Source: JABDMH01 sp965223105 (lineage in GTDB: Bacteria > Bacteroidota > Bacteroidia > Chitinophagales > Saprospiraceae). Taken from it: a stretch of DNA of 64,000 nt. The notes under the pieces are model-generated. The model did no database searches, was not told the DNA's origin, and saw nothing but the letters and a program-made list of their open reading frames with translations. Positions within the stretch are counted from its first letter, which is position 1; each line of letters opens with the position of its first letter. The translations under genes were made by a program, and so were the position numbers. The DNA lies in contig OZ244987.1 of assembly GCA_965223105.1 (NCBI GenBank), forward strand, positions 7,006,001 to 7,070,000, in the 5' to 3' direction. Below are positions 18,655 through 28,481 of this stretch, piece after piece.

Positions 18655-18816
18655 ATGGAAATATCGTTGTTGTCAGCTCTAAGATTTGATTCTAGTAATC
18701 CCATAGATAGGAAGGCAGGTGGGACAGAGGATGTTTGTACTATTTTGGATGAAGTTCAGCAGATTGTCAAGGACGTAATAATCAACGACAGAATACTATT
18801 CAAACCCGATAATTAA
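18655..18816 (+). CDS. Small hypothetical protein, 53 aa
   Basis: Open frame from ATG 18655 to TAA 18816, 38 bp after the core site of its cassette. It encodes a soluble peptide (MEISLLSALRFDSSN...) with normal-looking codon use. I recognise no family. It could be a fragment of a longer gene; the truncated peptidase starts 40 bp downstream. Confidence 0.45.
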   Translation: MEISLLSALRFDSSNPIDRKAGGTEDVCTILDEVQQIVKDVIINDRILFKPDN

Positions 18817-18856
18817 TCTAGAATGTCATATCTTTAATTAAAAAAAAACTTTAAGC

Positions 18857-19584
18857 ATGAAAGCCAATTCGTTGATTGTTATGTTCTTATTATCAAGTTC
18901 TATCTCTGTCGCACAGCAATCCGGATTTCAAAATCAAAAAGAATCATCGAACCCACTCGATGGTGAATCTCTTTTTCACATTGTGTCTAAGTGGAGTCAA
19001 TTCAATGACCATCTAACCGGATCCGATTCAGACCAAGCTACCACACGATGGCTGGGGGAAAGATTATCAAAAGCAGGCTATCAGGTCGAGTTTCAAGAAT
19101 TGGCTATACCATTATTTTCCTTTGACGGAGCAGAATTGAAAGTAAATAATCAGGAAGTCCCCTGCTTCCCAATTTGGACACCTATGAGTACGGATGGGCA
19201 ACCAATTACGGCTCCCTTAGTATTGATGGAGAGGAATAAGCAGGTTGATTATTCTGATAAATTTGTTTTGGTTGAGGTAGATGAATTACGCATGCCTCAA
19301 TTTCGAATGGCCTTAGAAGCCGTTCAATCTGGTGCAAAGGGCTTAATAATAAACTATCCTCATGCATCCGGAGTCCTTGGTGCAGTTAACAGTCCCCAGC
19401 CAGACAAACCTTTGCCTGTACCAATTTTACTTGTTGGTAACCAACATTTCGATAAATTAAGAAAAGAGGCCGCCCGGAATGCCCAAACTTCGATCAATGT
19501 AATGGGCCATTTCAAACCACAGGCAAAGGCACACAACATAATTGGTAAATTGGACAGGGGTCATGGCAAATGGGTGGTCATTTC
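18857..19584 (+). pseudogene. M28-type metallopeptidase, 3' half lost
   Basis: N-terminal signal peptide (ending SVAQQ), then a region typical of PA-domain M28 aminopeptidases: HLTGSDSDQATTRWLGERLSKAGY and KAHNIIGKL (residues ~230-240), then WVVISA just where the first zinc ligand stretch should begin. The frame runs at 19585 into an IS21-like element. The missing zinc-binding half is not found on the far side of the elements, so it was deleted, not merely split. Originally an exported peptidase; now non-functional. Confidence 0.8.
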
Positions 19585-19883
19585 TGCGTATTCCGGCGAT
19601 GTTGACCCCCTCATTCCGGATGAAGCTGACCCCCATATTCCGGCAAGCTGACCCCCTGAAAAGGAGGGAACCAGGTGAGGGGGATTCTGACAAGCTGACC
19701 CCTTCCGATGCAAGTCAATATTCCGGCATGCTGACCCCTGAAGGACTTTTCTTGGGGGACTGACATTCCGGCATGTTGACCCCGTTGGATGTTATCCTAC
19801 GGGGTTGACCCCCTTGTAGAGAGGCATAGGGAAGTAGAAAGTTCATATCCATACATTAGGTCATTTAGCACAAACTAATTGAA

Positions 19884-21432
19884 ATGGCCTATCAATCTAA
19901 ACGTATGGAAGAAGTAAGACAGATCATCAGAACCTATCTAGAGACCGAGAAATACAAGGTCGTGGCCCGGCAATTGGGCATTTCAAAGAATACTGTTCGA
20001 AAGTATGTACGGCTGGCAGAGCAATTAGAGATATCCAAGGAGGAGTTATTGACCCTGGATGATGAGCAGCTCAAAACACTAATCTATCCCGAAACAGTGA
20101 TTTTGGATTCGGAACGCATAGGGATTTTTGAGGAAAAGGTAAACTATTGGCTGTCAGAATTGGGCAGGGTTGGGGTGACCAGACAGTTGTTATGGAAGGA
20201 GTATAAGGGTGAGCATCCAGATGGTTTTGAGTACAGCCAGTTCTGCGAAAGGTTAGGCCAACACATTCAAAGTAGAAAGTTAACCATACATCTTAAGCAT
20301 GAGCCAGCTAGAGAGATGATGGCAGATTTTGCTGGTCAGAAACTAAGCTGGATCAATCGAGATACCGGAGAGATCATACCGGCCGAAATCATAGCCGCCG
20401 TATTACCCTATAGTCAATATACTTTTGCGATGGCTATCAATAGTCAACAAACGCCGGATGTAATACATGGTCTCAATCAGACCTTCCTGTTTTTTGGAGG
20501 CACTCCACATGCTATGCTATCAGACAACTTTGCAGCTTACGTAAAAAAAGCAGATCGCTACGAACCTGCCTTTACCGAATTGTGCAATCAACTAGGAGCT
20601 CACTACCACATAGACCTGCAAGCCTGCCGGGTAGGAAGACCAAAAGACAAAGCAAGTGTGGAGAACATTATAAGCACTATTTATACGCGCATCTATGCCA
20701 ATGCGAAATGAGCAGCACTTTAGTTTGAGTGAGCTGAATCATGCAATCAGAAAAAGACTGGTTGATCATAATAATGAACCCTTTCAAAAAAGACCAGGAA
20801 GTCGGAGAAGTATTTTTGAACAATATGAAAAACCGTTGCTAAGGCCGTTGCCAACCACTTTATTTGAATTAAGAAAGCAAAAGAAGGCTACCGTGGGAAA
20901 GAACTACCATATCTATCTAGGGCAGGAGAAAGAATACTATTCAGTACACTTTTCTCATGTAGGGAAAAGAGTAGATGTCAGGTATAGTTCTACCATATTG
21001 GAGATATACTATAAGCAAAGTCGCATTGCAGTACATGAACGCACCGGTAAAAAGTATACTACTAATGCCCAACATATGCCCGAAAAACACAAGATATACG
21101 AGCAGCTCAGTGGCTATACCAGCAAAGAGTTTACCAGTCTGGCAGAGAGTATTGGTCAGATGACACATTGGGCTATCCAGCAAATCCTGATCTCGACCTT
21201 CTATGAAGAACAATCCTATAAAAGTTGCTTAGGTGTACTTAATCTAGCCAACAGATTCTCTCATGAACGTCTTGAGGCTGCATGCAGCAGATGTTATCAA
21301 ATTGGCCAAGTCAACTACGGGCTTCTTAAACGGATACTCGACAAAAACCTTGACCAATCTGAACCCGACTTGTTCACAACAAAATCGCTATCAGATCATG
21401 AGAATATCAGAGGAAAGGATGCTTATCAATAA
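19884..21432 (+). pseudogene. istA: istA, frameshifted
   Basis: Two overlapping frames (19884-20711, 275 aa, and 20695-21432, 245 aa) together make a full IstA. The first has the helix-turn-helix and DDE Asp residues (MADFAGQ, LSDNF) and Glu in KASVENI, ending IYTRIYANAK. The second resumes at RNEQHFSLSELNHAI. A shift near 20700 breaks it. Programmed frameshifting is possible, but the intact relatives in this window have one uninterrupted istA, so decay is more likely. Confidence 0.8.
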
Positions 21433-21462
21433 CTAATTATACCTATAAATAAGAAATCGAAT

Positions 21463-22197
21463 ATGAAAAATGCAACCTTGGAGACAATGAAGGATCTTAG
21501 ATTGGGAGGCATGGCGTCAACATACGAGGCCATCCTTAATCTTCCTGTCAACCAACATCCGGACAATCACGAACTCATCGCACAGCTGATCGATTCTGAA
21601 CTACTTTACAGGTCCAACAAAAGAATGGATTTGTTTATCAGACTCAGCAAACTGCGTTACCAGGCCAACTTAAAGGATATAGACTACTCATCATCAAGAA
21701 ACTTAAAAAAAGAGCACATTACCAAATTAGCGGATGGCGCCTATATCGATAGGAGTGAAAATATACTTATTACGGGCGCCACAGGCTGTGGAAAATCTTA
21801 TCTGTCCTGTGCGCTGGGACACCAGGCCTGCGTCCTGGGTAAAAGAACACTCTACTTTAATCTAAACCGATTCACAGAACAAATCACCCTGGCAAAGACA
21901 GATGGAACATTAATAAAATGGCTCAACAGATTAAGAAAAGCCAGCCTGATTATCTTGGATGACTTTGGTCTTCAACCCTTGTCCCAGTCCGTCCTTCTAA
22001 TTATTCTGCAAATACTAGAAGACCGATATGAGCGCTCCTCAACAATTATTTGCTCGCAATTACCTGTGTCAAAATGGCATACCTATCTCAATGATCCGAC
22101 TATTGCAGACGCCATTCTTGACCGCCTAGTACCCAAAGCACACAGAATAGAATTGAAAGGAAAAAGCATGAGAAAACCAACAAAACAACTATCTTAA
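21463..22197 (+). CDS. istB: IS21-family helper ATPase IstB
   Basis: 244 aa, Walker A GATGCGKSY and Walker B LIILDDFG. Closely similar in layout to the istB at 12576, but clearly a different lineage. It is intact although its istA partner is broken. Confidence 0.92.
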   Translation: MKNATLETMKDLRLGGMASTYEAILNLPVNQHPDNHELIAQLIDSELLYRSNKRMDLFIRLSKLRYQANLKDIDYSSSRNLKKEHITKLADGAYIDRSENILITGATGCGKSYLSCALGHQACVLGKRTLYFNLNRFTEQITLAKTDGTLIKWLNRLRKASLIILDDFGLQPLSQSVLLIILQILEDRYERSSTIICSQLPVSKWHTYLNDPTIADAILDRLVPKAHRIELKGKSMRKPTKQLS

Positions 22198-22524
22198 ATA
22201 AGGAAATGGAGATGAAATTTCTACAGGGGGTCAACAGCCCGGAATATGGGGGTCAGCTTAGTCGGAATATGCATAAGATTCAAGTGGTCCGTAGGACCCA
22301 ATTTGAATCCTGTGTTGGACTGTATCGCCAAGGTCCCTAGGCTATATCAAAATTATATTTGGTGTGATGGGGATATGCCGGCTGCTATTTTTGATCGATA
22401 TATCATATTAGAAAGAGGATAAGAATGGTGATTTATCGGCCGGTGGGCTATTTGTGGTTTCCATCACTTCATTTAGGTCAGAAATTATGATTTGTAGACA
22501 TTAGTATTTAGGGTTTAAGTATAC

Positions 22525-23733
22525 TTAAACAAAAGGGATCTGGGATGATGAATAATTTGATCTATAAATTATTGGAGGGCCTCTCTTTGGAATTTCAGAT
22601 ATCAGTCTGAGTGTTGACTTTTTGCATTTGGGGCATTGATAGATATCTAGGCCAGCTTGCCTCCAGAACGTGACCCAGTCCATTTTCATCGTAATATTTT
22701 CTTTATGATCAGGGACAACTGCGACTTTGATTCGGCTAGACAATATTCCATAGTGCCTGATTTTGATAAAGCGATGCGGTAGGAAGTGAAGGGAGAGTCT
22801 GCGGACAAATTCTTGAGGGTGAATCGTCATGATCTTTTGCCTATTATCATGCTTATAATCCTTGTATTTGAAGGAAACCTTGTTAGCGGAGATGGCTTGT
22901 AAGCGATAATTACTAATGGCAGCTTTGTGAGAATATCTGCCTAAGTATTCGACGACACTTCGTGGACCATCGAAGCTGGTCTTGGCAAATACTACCCACT
23001 TGTAGCGATATAATTCATTAAGGAAATTAGTGTGGATATCCAAGCCTAGTAATTTCATTTCTAAATTGAATTGCTCCATAAATTTTCCACGAAATACCGA
23101 GCTCATTGCCCTTACCGGAAAAAGGAACTTGCCTTTCCCTTTGATATGTCTCCATTTGTTGTTGGCTGTGATACCCCCTCCAGGCACTATGCAGTGCACA
23201 TGTGGATGAAGACTCAGATTTTGTCCCCATGTGTGAAGTACCATGGTGGCACCAAGTTGTGCCCCCAGGTACTTCGGGTTCCAGCCAAAACTATCAAGAG
23301 TTTGCCAGGCACTCTTGAATAGTAAGGCATACATTTGTCTTGGGTATGCCAGACAAAATGGATTTAGATCAGCAGGAATGGTGAATACTACGTGGTAGTA
23401 TTTGCAGTTGATCAAGCTGGATTGTCTTGCCAAGACCCACTTTTCCTTTTGAGTATTTTGGCATGTGGGACAGTGCCTGTTTCGGCAACTTTTGTATCGC
23501 TTGTGCAAATGACCGCAATTACTGCACTGGTATAAATATCCACCCAAAGCCGGAGTGCGACATTTCCTTACGGCGTCGAGAATTCTAATCTGGTACCTGT
23601 TAAAACGAGTGTCAGATTGAATTTCAGACCATTGCTGATTAATGATGTCTGCAACCTTGTACTTGCTAGCCTTGTAGGCCTTCATAGAGCCTATCAAACG
23701 GACTAAATCTCTCAGTTCCGGAAATCCTGGCAA
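22525..23733 (-). CDS. IS91-family HUH transposase (element A)
   Basis: 402 aa from 23733; the Met at residue 17 (23685) is an alternative start that shortens the overlap with the recombinase. Zinc finger C70xxC73...C83...C88xxC91, HUH site HPHVH (176-180), and YLGRY with paired tyrosines near 275. Differs from element B by one residue that I can see (RDLVRL against RDSVRL). Rolling-circle transposition enzyme. Confidence 0.93.
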   Translation of the reverse strand: MPGFPELRDLVRLIGSMKAYKASKYKVADIINQQWSEIQSDTRFNRYQIRILDAVRKCRTPALGGYLYQCSNCGHLHKRYKSCRNRHCPTCQNTQKEKWVLARQSSLINCKYYHVVFTIPADLNPFCLAYPRQMYALLFKSAWQTLDSFGWNPKYLGAQLGATMVLHTWGQNLSLHPHVHCIVPGGGITANNKWRHIKGKGKFLFPVRAMSSVFRGKFMEQFNLEMKLLGLDIHTNFLNELYRYKWVVFAKTSFDGPRSVVEYLGRYSHKAAISNYRLQAISANKVSFKYKDYKHDNRQKIMTIHPQEFVRRLSLHFLPHRFIKIRHYGILSSRIKVAVVPDHKENITMKMDWVTFWRQAGLDIYQCPKCKKSTLRLISEIPKRGPPIIYRSNYSSSQIPFV

Positions 23734-24568
23734 CGTGAAGGTAGACCATGGTAGTCGCTAAATGAGCATGGCCTAATAAAGACTTAAGGGTGTCAATGTC
23801 CATTCCGAATTCAAGCAAATGAGTAGCATAACTATGTCGTAATGTATGTACACAGGCCTGCTTTTTGATGTTGCTGGCTTTGAGTGCTTCCTTCATTGCC
23901 CACTGCACTCCTCGTGCTGACAATGGACTATTCAAGCTCTTTCCATTAAAAACGTATTTTCTTGGCTCATAGGCCCGGAAGTATTTTTTAAGACCTTTAG
24001 CCATTAGTGGACTAAGTGGGACATATCGCTCCTTTCGATACTTGGTTTTGCGAATGTGGATTTGCATTCGATCAAAGTCGACATCCCTTTGTTGGAGATT
24101 ACGAACCTCCATTTGTCTGAGTCCACAGGAATAGATTAAGCTCAATAGCACTCGATGCTTTAGCATCTTCCCGGCCTTAAAAAGCCTGCGACACTCATCC
24201 TTACTCAGTACAACTGGCAAAGGAGCTTCTCTTTTGAGGCTAGGCAACCTGATGGCCTTGTCTTCCTTGTGATACATTCGAAACAGGTATCTCAAACCGT
24301 AGACTGTATGCTTGAAATAGCTCTTTGAGGGAGACTCTCCCTTGACAAGATCAAACAAATAGCCGTTAATCTGTTCCTCCTCCAAGTTCACTGCCGGTTG
24401 TCCAAAATGCAAACTTATCTTGGCGATGCATCGACCGTAATTGCCGAGTGTAGACTCAGAAAGTCCTCCAAGTGTTACTTTTTGTTCTAACTTAGTGTAC
24501 ATGGTTGAAAATCCCTCAACCTCGTTTTTTGCCCTATCGATGATAGTGGCTCTCTTTCTTTTTTCCAT
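23666..24568 (-). CDS. Tyrosine recombinase of IS91-like element A
   Basis: 300 aa. Full phage-integrase-like protein: N-terminal core-binding (SAM-like) domain, then Arg in GLRQMEVRNL, HTLRHSYATHL, LLGHAH and Tyr in MVYLHV. Upstream of and overlapping the HUH gene (68 bp, or 20 bp with the later start). Possibly resolves or re-targets the element. One residue differs from element B (HRVLLSL against HRVPLSL). Confidence 0.92.
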   Translation of the reverse strand: MEKRKRATIIDRAKNEVEGFSTMYTKLEQKVTLGGLSESTLGNYGRCIAKISLHFGQPAVNLEEEQINGYLFDLVKGESPSKSYFKHTVYGLRYLFRMYHKEDKAIRLPSLKREAPLPVVLSKDECRRLFKAGKMLKHRVLLSLIYSCGLRQMEVRNLQQRDVDFDRMQIHIRKTKYRKERYVPLSPLMAKGLKKYFRAYEPRKYVFNGKSLNSPLSARGVQWAMKEALKASNIKKQACVHTLRHSYATHLLEFGMDIDTLKSLLGHAHLATTMVYLHVARISGTERFSPFDRLYEGLQG

Positions 24569-24786
24569 AACTCTGAAAATTTTTTGGTTACTAATTCTTC
24601 CGAGTTATGGATTTTTAGTGTTAGATTCAAGACAATGGCAACCATCGCCGATAGGCGATTTAGTTCAACAATGGCTATAAGTAATTGCTTGTTCTCGCCT
24701 ACTTCTGAAAATTCTCACGGATTTTCAGCTTTGTGTGTACTTGCAAAGTTAATTGCTAACCCACGCAACTACTCATAGCCGAGACC

Positions 24787-26466
24787 GTCAGACTGCGCAA
24801 TAACTTATATAGAGAAAACACTAATATGACCTTCTAAATTTGTACCTTCTAGCATTATAAACCATCCAATCATGCATTATCAAGAAGGGCAAGATCGCAA
24901 CCAGATGTTTGTGACCTCTATGGAGGAGATGGTAGCTGCTGATAGCTGGGCTAGAATTGTTGATTTATTTGTTGATGCTATGCCTTTGGAGGATTTTGGC
25001 TTCAAGAATATGGAATTGAATAAGGAGGGAAATATACCATATCATCCAGGTGATCTATTTAAGCTGGTGTTGTATGGATATCGAAAGCGTATTCGCTCGA
25101 GTTTGAAGTTGTCAGAGGCTTGCAAGATCAATGTGGAAGTTATCTGGCTTTTAAAAGGACTTAGGCCATCACCACGCACCATTAATTATTTTCGATCTGA
25201 TTATGGAGATGCCATACAAAAGGCGCATAGGCACTTTGTAAGGTTGCTAAAGAAGTGGAAGTTGATTAAAGGAGAGACACTAGCTGTAGACTCGATGAAA
25301 ATTCGGGGACAGAACAGTTTGAAAAATAATTTCAATAAACGTAAAATCAATCGGCACATTGAGTATATCGATGGAAGGATTGCAGACTATCTGGAACAAC
25401 TTGGAAAAATAGATCGTAAGAAAAAGAAGACCAGGAAGGATCGAGAGGAGAAAGAGAATTTAAAGAATAAGATCAAACAGAAGGAGGCTAAGAGGAAAGA
25501 ATACAAGGAGATGGAGAAGAAAGTAAAAGCTAGCAGCGATGGTCAAGTCTCCACTACAGATCCGGATGCACGAGCTGTGATTCACAAGAGAAATATTGTA
25601 CAAGTAGGCTACAATGTACATGCTACAGCGGATGACAAGCATAATTTGTTGGTCGATGTATTTTCGAAAGGAGTGAATGATACCTATGGATTAAGTGAAG
25701 CTGGAAAGCGGGCACAAGATGTACTGGGAATTGATAAAATAGATCTTTTGGCAGATAAAGGATATCACACTGGCATCGAATTAGCTCGATGTGAAAGACG
25801 AGGAGTACGTCCCTATGTTTCCCCAAAGGAACCCAACGAACAGTCTCTACCTGGATTTAATAAATCAGATTTTACATACGATAAGAAAACCGACACCTAT
25901 ACATGTCCTGCAGGATCTATTATGACTACCAATGGCAGTATCTACAAAAAATCAGATCGAGGCAAATATCGGTTTAGAAGATACCTAACCAAGGACTGCC
26001 AAACATGCCCACTTAAGAATAAATGCACAGCACGTGATCAGGGTAGATTAATTGAAAGACCGTTACACCAGGCTTATGTAGATCGAAATGATAATCGAGT
26101 CCGAAAGGACATGTGGTACTATAAAAAGCGTCAGGAGATTATAGAACATATTTTTGGAACCATAAAACGGCAGTGGGATATGGATCACACCTTGGTAAAA
26201 GGGAGGCAAAATGTGGAAACAGAATACCGCTTAGCCGCTATTTGTTACAATTTGACGAGAGTAGTATCTCTAATTGGAATTGAAAGACTGAAAAAACGGT
26301 TAAAAAGGCTCCAAAAAAGTCTTTTTTCGCCTATTTTTCATCTCTGCTGGTCTGTAGTGGATCACAATGCTGTGAACTTTTATATTCATAATTTACAAAG
26401 GACCTCATGGAGAACCGCATATATAGCTCCTAGCAGCAGGTATTAGGGGTTATTGCGAGTACTCCC
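24787..26466 (+). mobile_element. IS1182-like element inserted at an attC crossover point
   Basis: Imperfect 18-bp inverted ends GTCAGACTGCGCAATAAC (left) and, as reverse complement, GGGAGTACTCGCAATAAC (right), 12 of 18 identical and perfect over the inner CGCAATAAC. The outer flanks are GAGACC and GTTGTGCTCC, i.e. the spacer and R' of attC11. I see no target duplication. Exact ends could shift by a few bases because the outer part of the repeats is weak. Confidence 0.75.
24872..26446 (+). CDS. IS1182-family DDE transposase
   Basis: 524 aa. N-terminal DUF772-like part (HPGDLFKLVLYGYRKRIRSSLKLSEAC), first catalytic Asp in TLAVDSMKIRGQ, a long charged insertion (residues ~175-225), second Asp in LLADKGYHTG, a CPAGS...CQTCPLKNKCT cysteine region, and Glu in IIEHIFGTIKRQW. 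The length suits IS1182. The C-terminal ~45 residues after RLKKRLKRLQKSLFSP are low-complexity in character. Confidence 0.9.
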   Translation: MHYQEGQDRNQMFVTSMEEMVAADSWARIVDLFVDAMPLEDFGFKNMELNKEGNIPYHPGDLFKLVLYGYRKRIRSSLKLSEACKINVEVIWLLKGLRPSPRTINYFRSDYGDAIQKAHRHFVRLLKKWKLIKGETLAVDSMKIRGQNSLKNNFNKRKINRHIEYIDGRIADYLEQLGKIDRKKKKTRKDREEKENLKNKIKQKEAKRKEYKEMEKKVKASSDGQVSTTDPDARAVIHKRNIVQVGYNVHATADDKHNLLVDVFSKGVNDTYGLSEAGKRAQDVLGIDKIDLLADKGYHTGIELARCERRGVRPYVSPKEPNEQSLPGFNKSDFTYDKKTDTYTCPAGSIMTTNGSIYKKSDRGKYRFRRYLTKDCQTCPLKNKCTARDQGRLIERPLHQAYVDRNDNRVRKDMWYYKKRQEIIEHIFGTIKRQWDMDHTLVKGRQNVETEYRLAAICYNLTRVVSLIGIERLKKRLKRLQKSLFSPIFHLCWSVVDHNAVNFYIHNLQRTSWRTAYIAPSSRY

Positions 26467-26511
26467 GTTGTGCTCCATTAAGAAATTACACCATCGAGAA
26501 AAAACTTAGCC

Positions 26512-27312
26512 ATGAAGAAAATTTTAATTACTGGAGCTAGTTCGGGTTTTGGAAAAGCCATTGCTAAAGAGCTCTCCTCAAAAGGACACAAAGTTGTAGG
26601 CACATCTAGAAAGCCTCCCAGTACTGAAAATGGAGTTGAACTTATTCGCTTAGATGTGACGATAGGTGACGAGGTCGAAGAAGCCGTGATCAATTTCATC
26701 GAAGAACATCAGAGAATTGATGTACTGATTAACAATGCGGGATTTGGCATAGCTGGTCCAATAGAGTCGACCTCAATGGAGGAGGCAAAGTCACAACTTG
26801 ACTGCAATTTCTTTGGTGCAGTTCGAATGATTCAACATGTTCTGCCCCAAATGAGAAAACAAGAAAGTGGTCTTATTATCAACATAGGATCAATTGGCGG
26901 ACAGATTGGACTGCCCTTTCAAGGATTCTACTCAGCAAGTAAATTTGCACTAGAAGGACTTACTGAATCCTTAAGAATTGAACTAAACCCTTTCAATATC
27001 AATGTTACCAATGTTAATCCTGGAGACTTTGTGACAAACTTCACCAAGAATAGACAAATAATTGCCAGAATCCCTGATATATACCGGAACAAGTTCGATG
27101 CGGCATTACATCAGTATGAAGAGGACGAGAATAGTGGTTCTGATCCCAAGATACTGGCCAAGTTTATGGCTAGAATCGTTGAGATGGATGGTAAACCGCG
27201 TGTTAGATATTTAGCTGGACAAGCAATGCAAAAAATCGCAGTCAAATTGAAAAAAATCATCGGAAGCAAAACCTTTGAAAACATGATGATGAAAACTTAC
27301 CATCAAAAGTAA
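26512..27312 (+). CDS. Short-chain dehydrogenase/reductase (SDR)
   Basis: 266 aa, classical SDR: cofactor motif TGASSGFG (7-14), NNAG near 76, catalytic Ser in NIGSIGG and YSASK with Tyr and Lys near 141-145. It uses NAD(P)H to reduce or oxidise a small molecule I cannot name. Complete, starts 45 bp after the core site at 26467, and is the only gene in its cassette. A metabolic passenger. Confidence 0.92.
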   Translation: MKKILITGASSGFGKAIAKELSSKGHKVVGTSRKPPSTENGVELIRLDVTIGDEVEEAVINFIEEHQRIDVLINNAGFGIAGPIESTSMEEAKSQLDCNFFGAVRMIQHVLPQMRKQESGLIINIGSIGGQIGLPFQGFYSASKFALEGLTESLRIELNPFNINVTNVNPGDFVTNFTKNRQIIARIPDIYRNKFDAALHQYEEDENSGSDPKILAKFMARIVEMDGKPRVRYLAGQAMQKIAVKLKKIIGSKTFENMMMKTYHQK

Positions 27313-27314
27313 AC

Positions 27315-27452
27315 GGAGCACAACACGGCATCATGACTCCATCTCCTTCAGTATACAAAAAGCTCCTCACCATGAATCGCTCCTGCCCTTCGATTAGCTA
27401 TCCAATAGAAAACAGATCGGAGACGGAGCATATGCCAAAAACGTTATACAGG
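27315..27452 (+). other. attC12 (long type)
   Basis: R'' GGAGCACAAC (27315-27324) complements GTTGTGCTCC at 26467. R' GTTATACAGG starts at 27443. The arms include GGCATCATGACTCC and GGAGCATATGCC, separated by ~100 bp of central sequence. Confidence 0.88.
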
Positions 27453-27515
27453 ATGCAAAAGAGTGCAGTCAATAAAAGTTGTCTTTTAGGCAACTATTTC
27501 TTATGTTAGATTGTT

Positions 27516-27848
27516 TTGAGAGTACATCTAATTAAGCAGAAGACAATATTGGCCTATGTAAGCGAACACTCAAATGCCAAAGATGGATTCGAAACCTGGC
27601 TAGATATGATTAGAGTTGCAGACTGGAATGTTCCAAATGATATCCCACGAAGCATTCCTGCTGCTGATATACTTGGACAGGGATCGAATCGAGTAATCTT
27701 TAATATAGGTGGTAACAAGTTTAGGTGCATTTGCAAATATCGTTTTGGCAAGTCACGAGTTCATCTGTTTGTTAAATGGATTGGAACACATGCTGAGTAT
27801 ACGAAATTGCTAGAATTGAAACAACAATACACAATTAGTAAATATTGA
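27516..27848 (+). CDS. higB: HigB-family toxin
   Basis: 110 aa from TTG 27516. Matches the HigB pattern: MRVHLIKQKTILAYVSEH, NRVIFNIGGNKFRCICKY and the C-terminal FVKWIGTHAEYTKL. HigB toxins are ribosome-dependent mRNA interferases. The toxin precedes the antitoxin, the normal order for higBA. Confidence 0.9.
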   Translation: MRVHLIKQKTILAYVSEHSNAKDGFETWLDMIRVADWNVPNDIPRSIPAADILGQGSNRVIFNIGGNKFRCICKYRFGKSRVHLFVKWIGTHAEYTKLLELKQQYTISKY

Positions 27849-27851
27849 TTG

Positions 27852-28304
27852 ATGAAAAGATCTGGATTTAAAATAATAAGATCAAATGAGCAATACATGA
27901 AATATTGCGACATGCTGGAGGAACTTGTGGATAAAGGACTAGAGGAGGACGAAGATGATATTGAACTTTTGACACTATTGATCGAGAAGTATGACGAGGA
28001 ACAAATGCCAACCAAAGATCTAGATCCTATTGAACTTTTAAAATTATTTATGAAGGAACATAAATTGAAATCAAAGGACCTCGCTGAAATCTTGAAGGTA
28101 AATAAGAGTACTGCATCTAGAATACTTAACTATCAAAAGGGGCTTTCGAAGAACTCTATTAGAATTTTAGCAAAACATTTTGCAATGACTCAAGAGGCGT
28201 TAAACAGACCCTACAAATTGAAGAATAAGATTAATAGAAAATTCAAGGATGCCTCATTGATGAACACTGAGAAAGAAATGAAGTCAAAGGAGCACCCTGT
28301 ATAA
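27852..28304 (+). CDS. higA: HigA-family antitoxin
   Basis: 150 aa from ATG 27852, 3 bp after higB. An acidic N-terminal half is followed by an Xre-type helix-turn-helix (KSKDLAEILKVNKSTASRILNYQKGLS). Neutralises HigB and probably represses the pair. Its stop TAA lies inside the R'' box of attC13. Confidence 0.9.
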   Translation: MKRSGFKIIRSNEQYMKYCDMLEELVDKGLEEDEDDIELLTLLIEKYDEEQMPTKDLDPIELLKLFMKEHKLKSKDLAEILKVNKSTASRILNYQKGLSKNSIRILAKHFAMTQEALNRPYKLKNKINRKFKDASLMNTEKEMKSKEHPV

Positions 28305-28450
28305 CAGGACACCAAGACGTCATATTGGCTAAGGCGGAAGCAGAACCTGACTATTTGTATTAATTTTGTTAAATTTTAAAGGTCAGCAATATGTTTGAAG
28401 GCTTAGATTGCCAGCCAATATAGACGCTTGTGGCCGGAACGTTGCTCGTC
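28296..28450 (+). other. attC13 (long type)
   Basis: R'' CCTGTATAAC (28296-28305) complements GTTATACAGG at 27443. R' GTTGCTCGTC starts at 28441. The arms GTCATATTGGCTAAGG and CCAGCCAATATAGACG pair. Clearly related to attC21. Confidence 0.9.
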
Positions 28451-28481
28451 ATTAAGAATTAAAAAGACATCCCAAGAAGTC

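Larger units (their letters stand above)
19585..22273 (+). mobile_element. IS21-like element, second type (about 2.69 kb)
   Basis: The ends TGCGTATTCCGGCGATG and, as reverse complement, TGCATATTCCGACTAAG both run into TGACCCCC, with more GACCCCC repeats inside. The left flank is peptidase coding sequence, but the right end abuts the IS91-like element A directly with no target duplication, so a deletion or recombination occurred at this junction. It carries a frameshifted istA and an intact istB. Confidence 0.88.
22274..24670 (-). mobile_element. IS91-like element A with its own tyrosine recombinase (about 2.4 kb)
   Basis: Shares about 2.4 kb with element B (36768-39164), which defines the ends: TAAGATTCAAGTGGTCC on the left and GCGATTTAGTTCAACA on the right. 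The left end carries a hairpin (GATTCAA...TTGAATC around GGTCC/GGACC) and the right end ATCGCCGATAGGCGAT, as expected of ori/ter-type termini. There is no target duplication, as in the IS91 family. Two genes on the - strand, recombinase first and HUH transposase second, overlap. Some IS91-family members are known to carry such an upstream integrase-like gene. Bases 22274-22524 hold no gene. Confidence 0.88.
24673..26476 (+). other. attC11, broken by two elements
   Basis: Arms GGCTATAAGTAATTGC (24673-24688) and GCAACTACTCATAGCC (24765-24780) pair in 14 of 16 positions. A spacer GAGACC ends at 24786, where the IS1182-like element begins. R' GTTGTGCTCC resumes at 26467 directly after that element. 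R'' (expected GCGGCACAAC for the peptidase cassette) is missing where IS91-like element A sits. Confidence 0.65.

Noticed and set aside
20695..20711. Programmed frameshift in istA
   Set aside because: No clear slippery heptamer, and related IstA genes in the window are uninterrupted; treated as decay.
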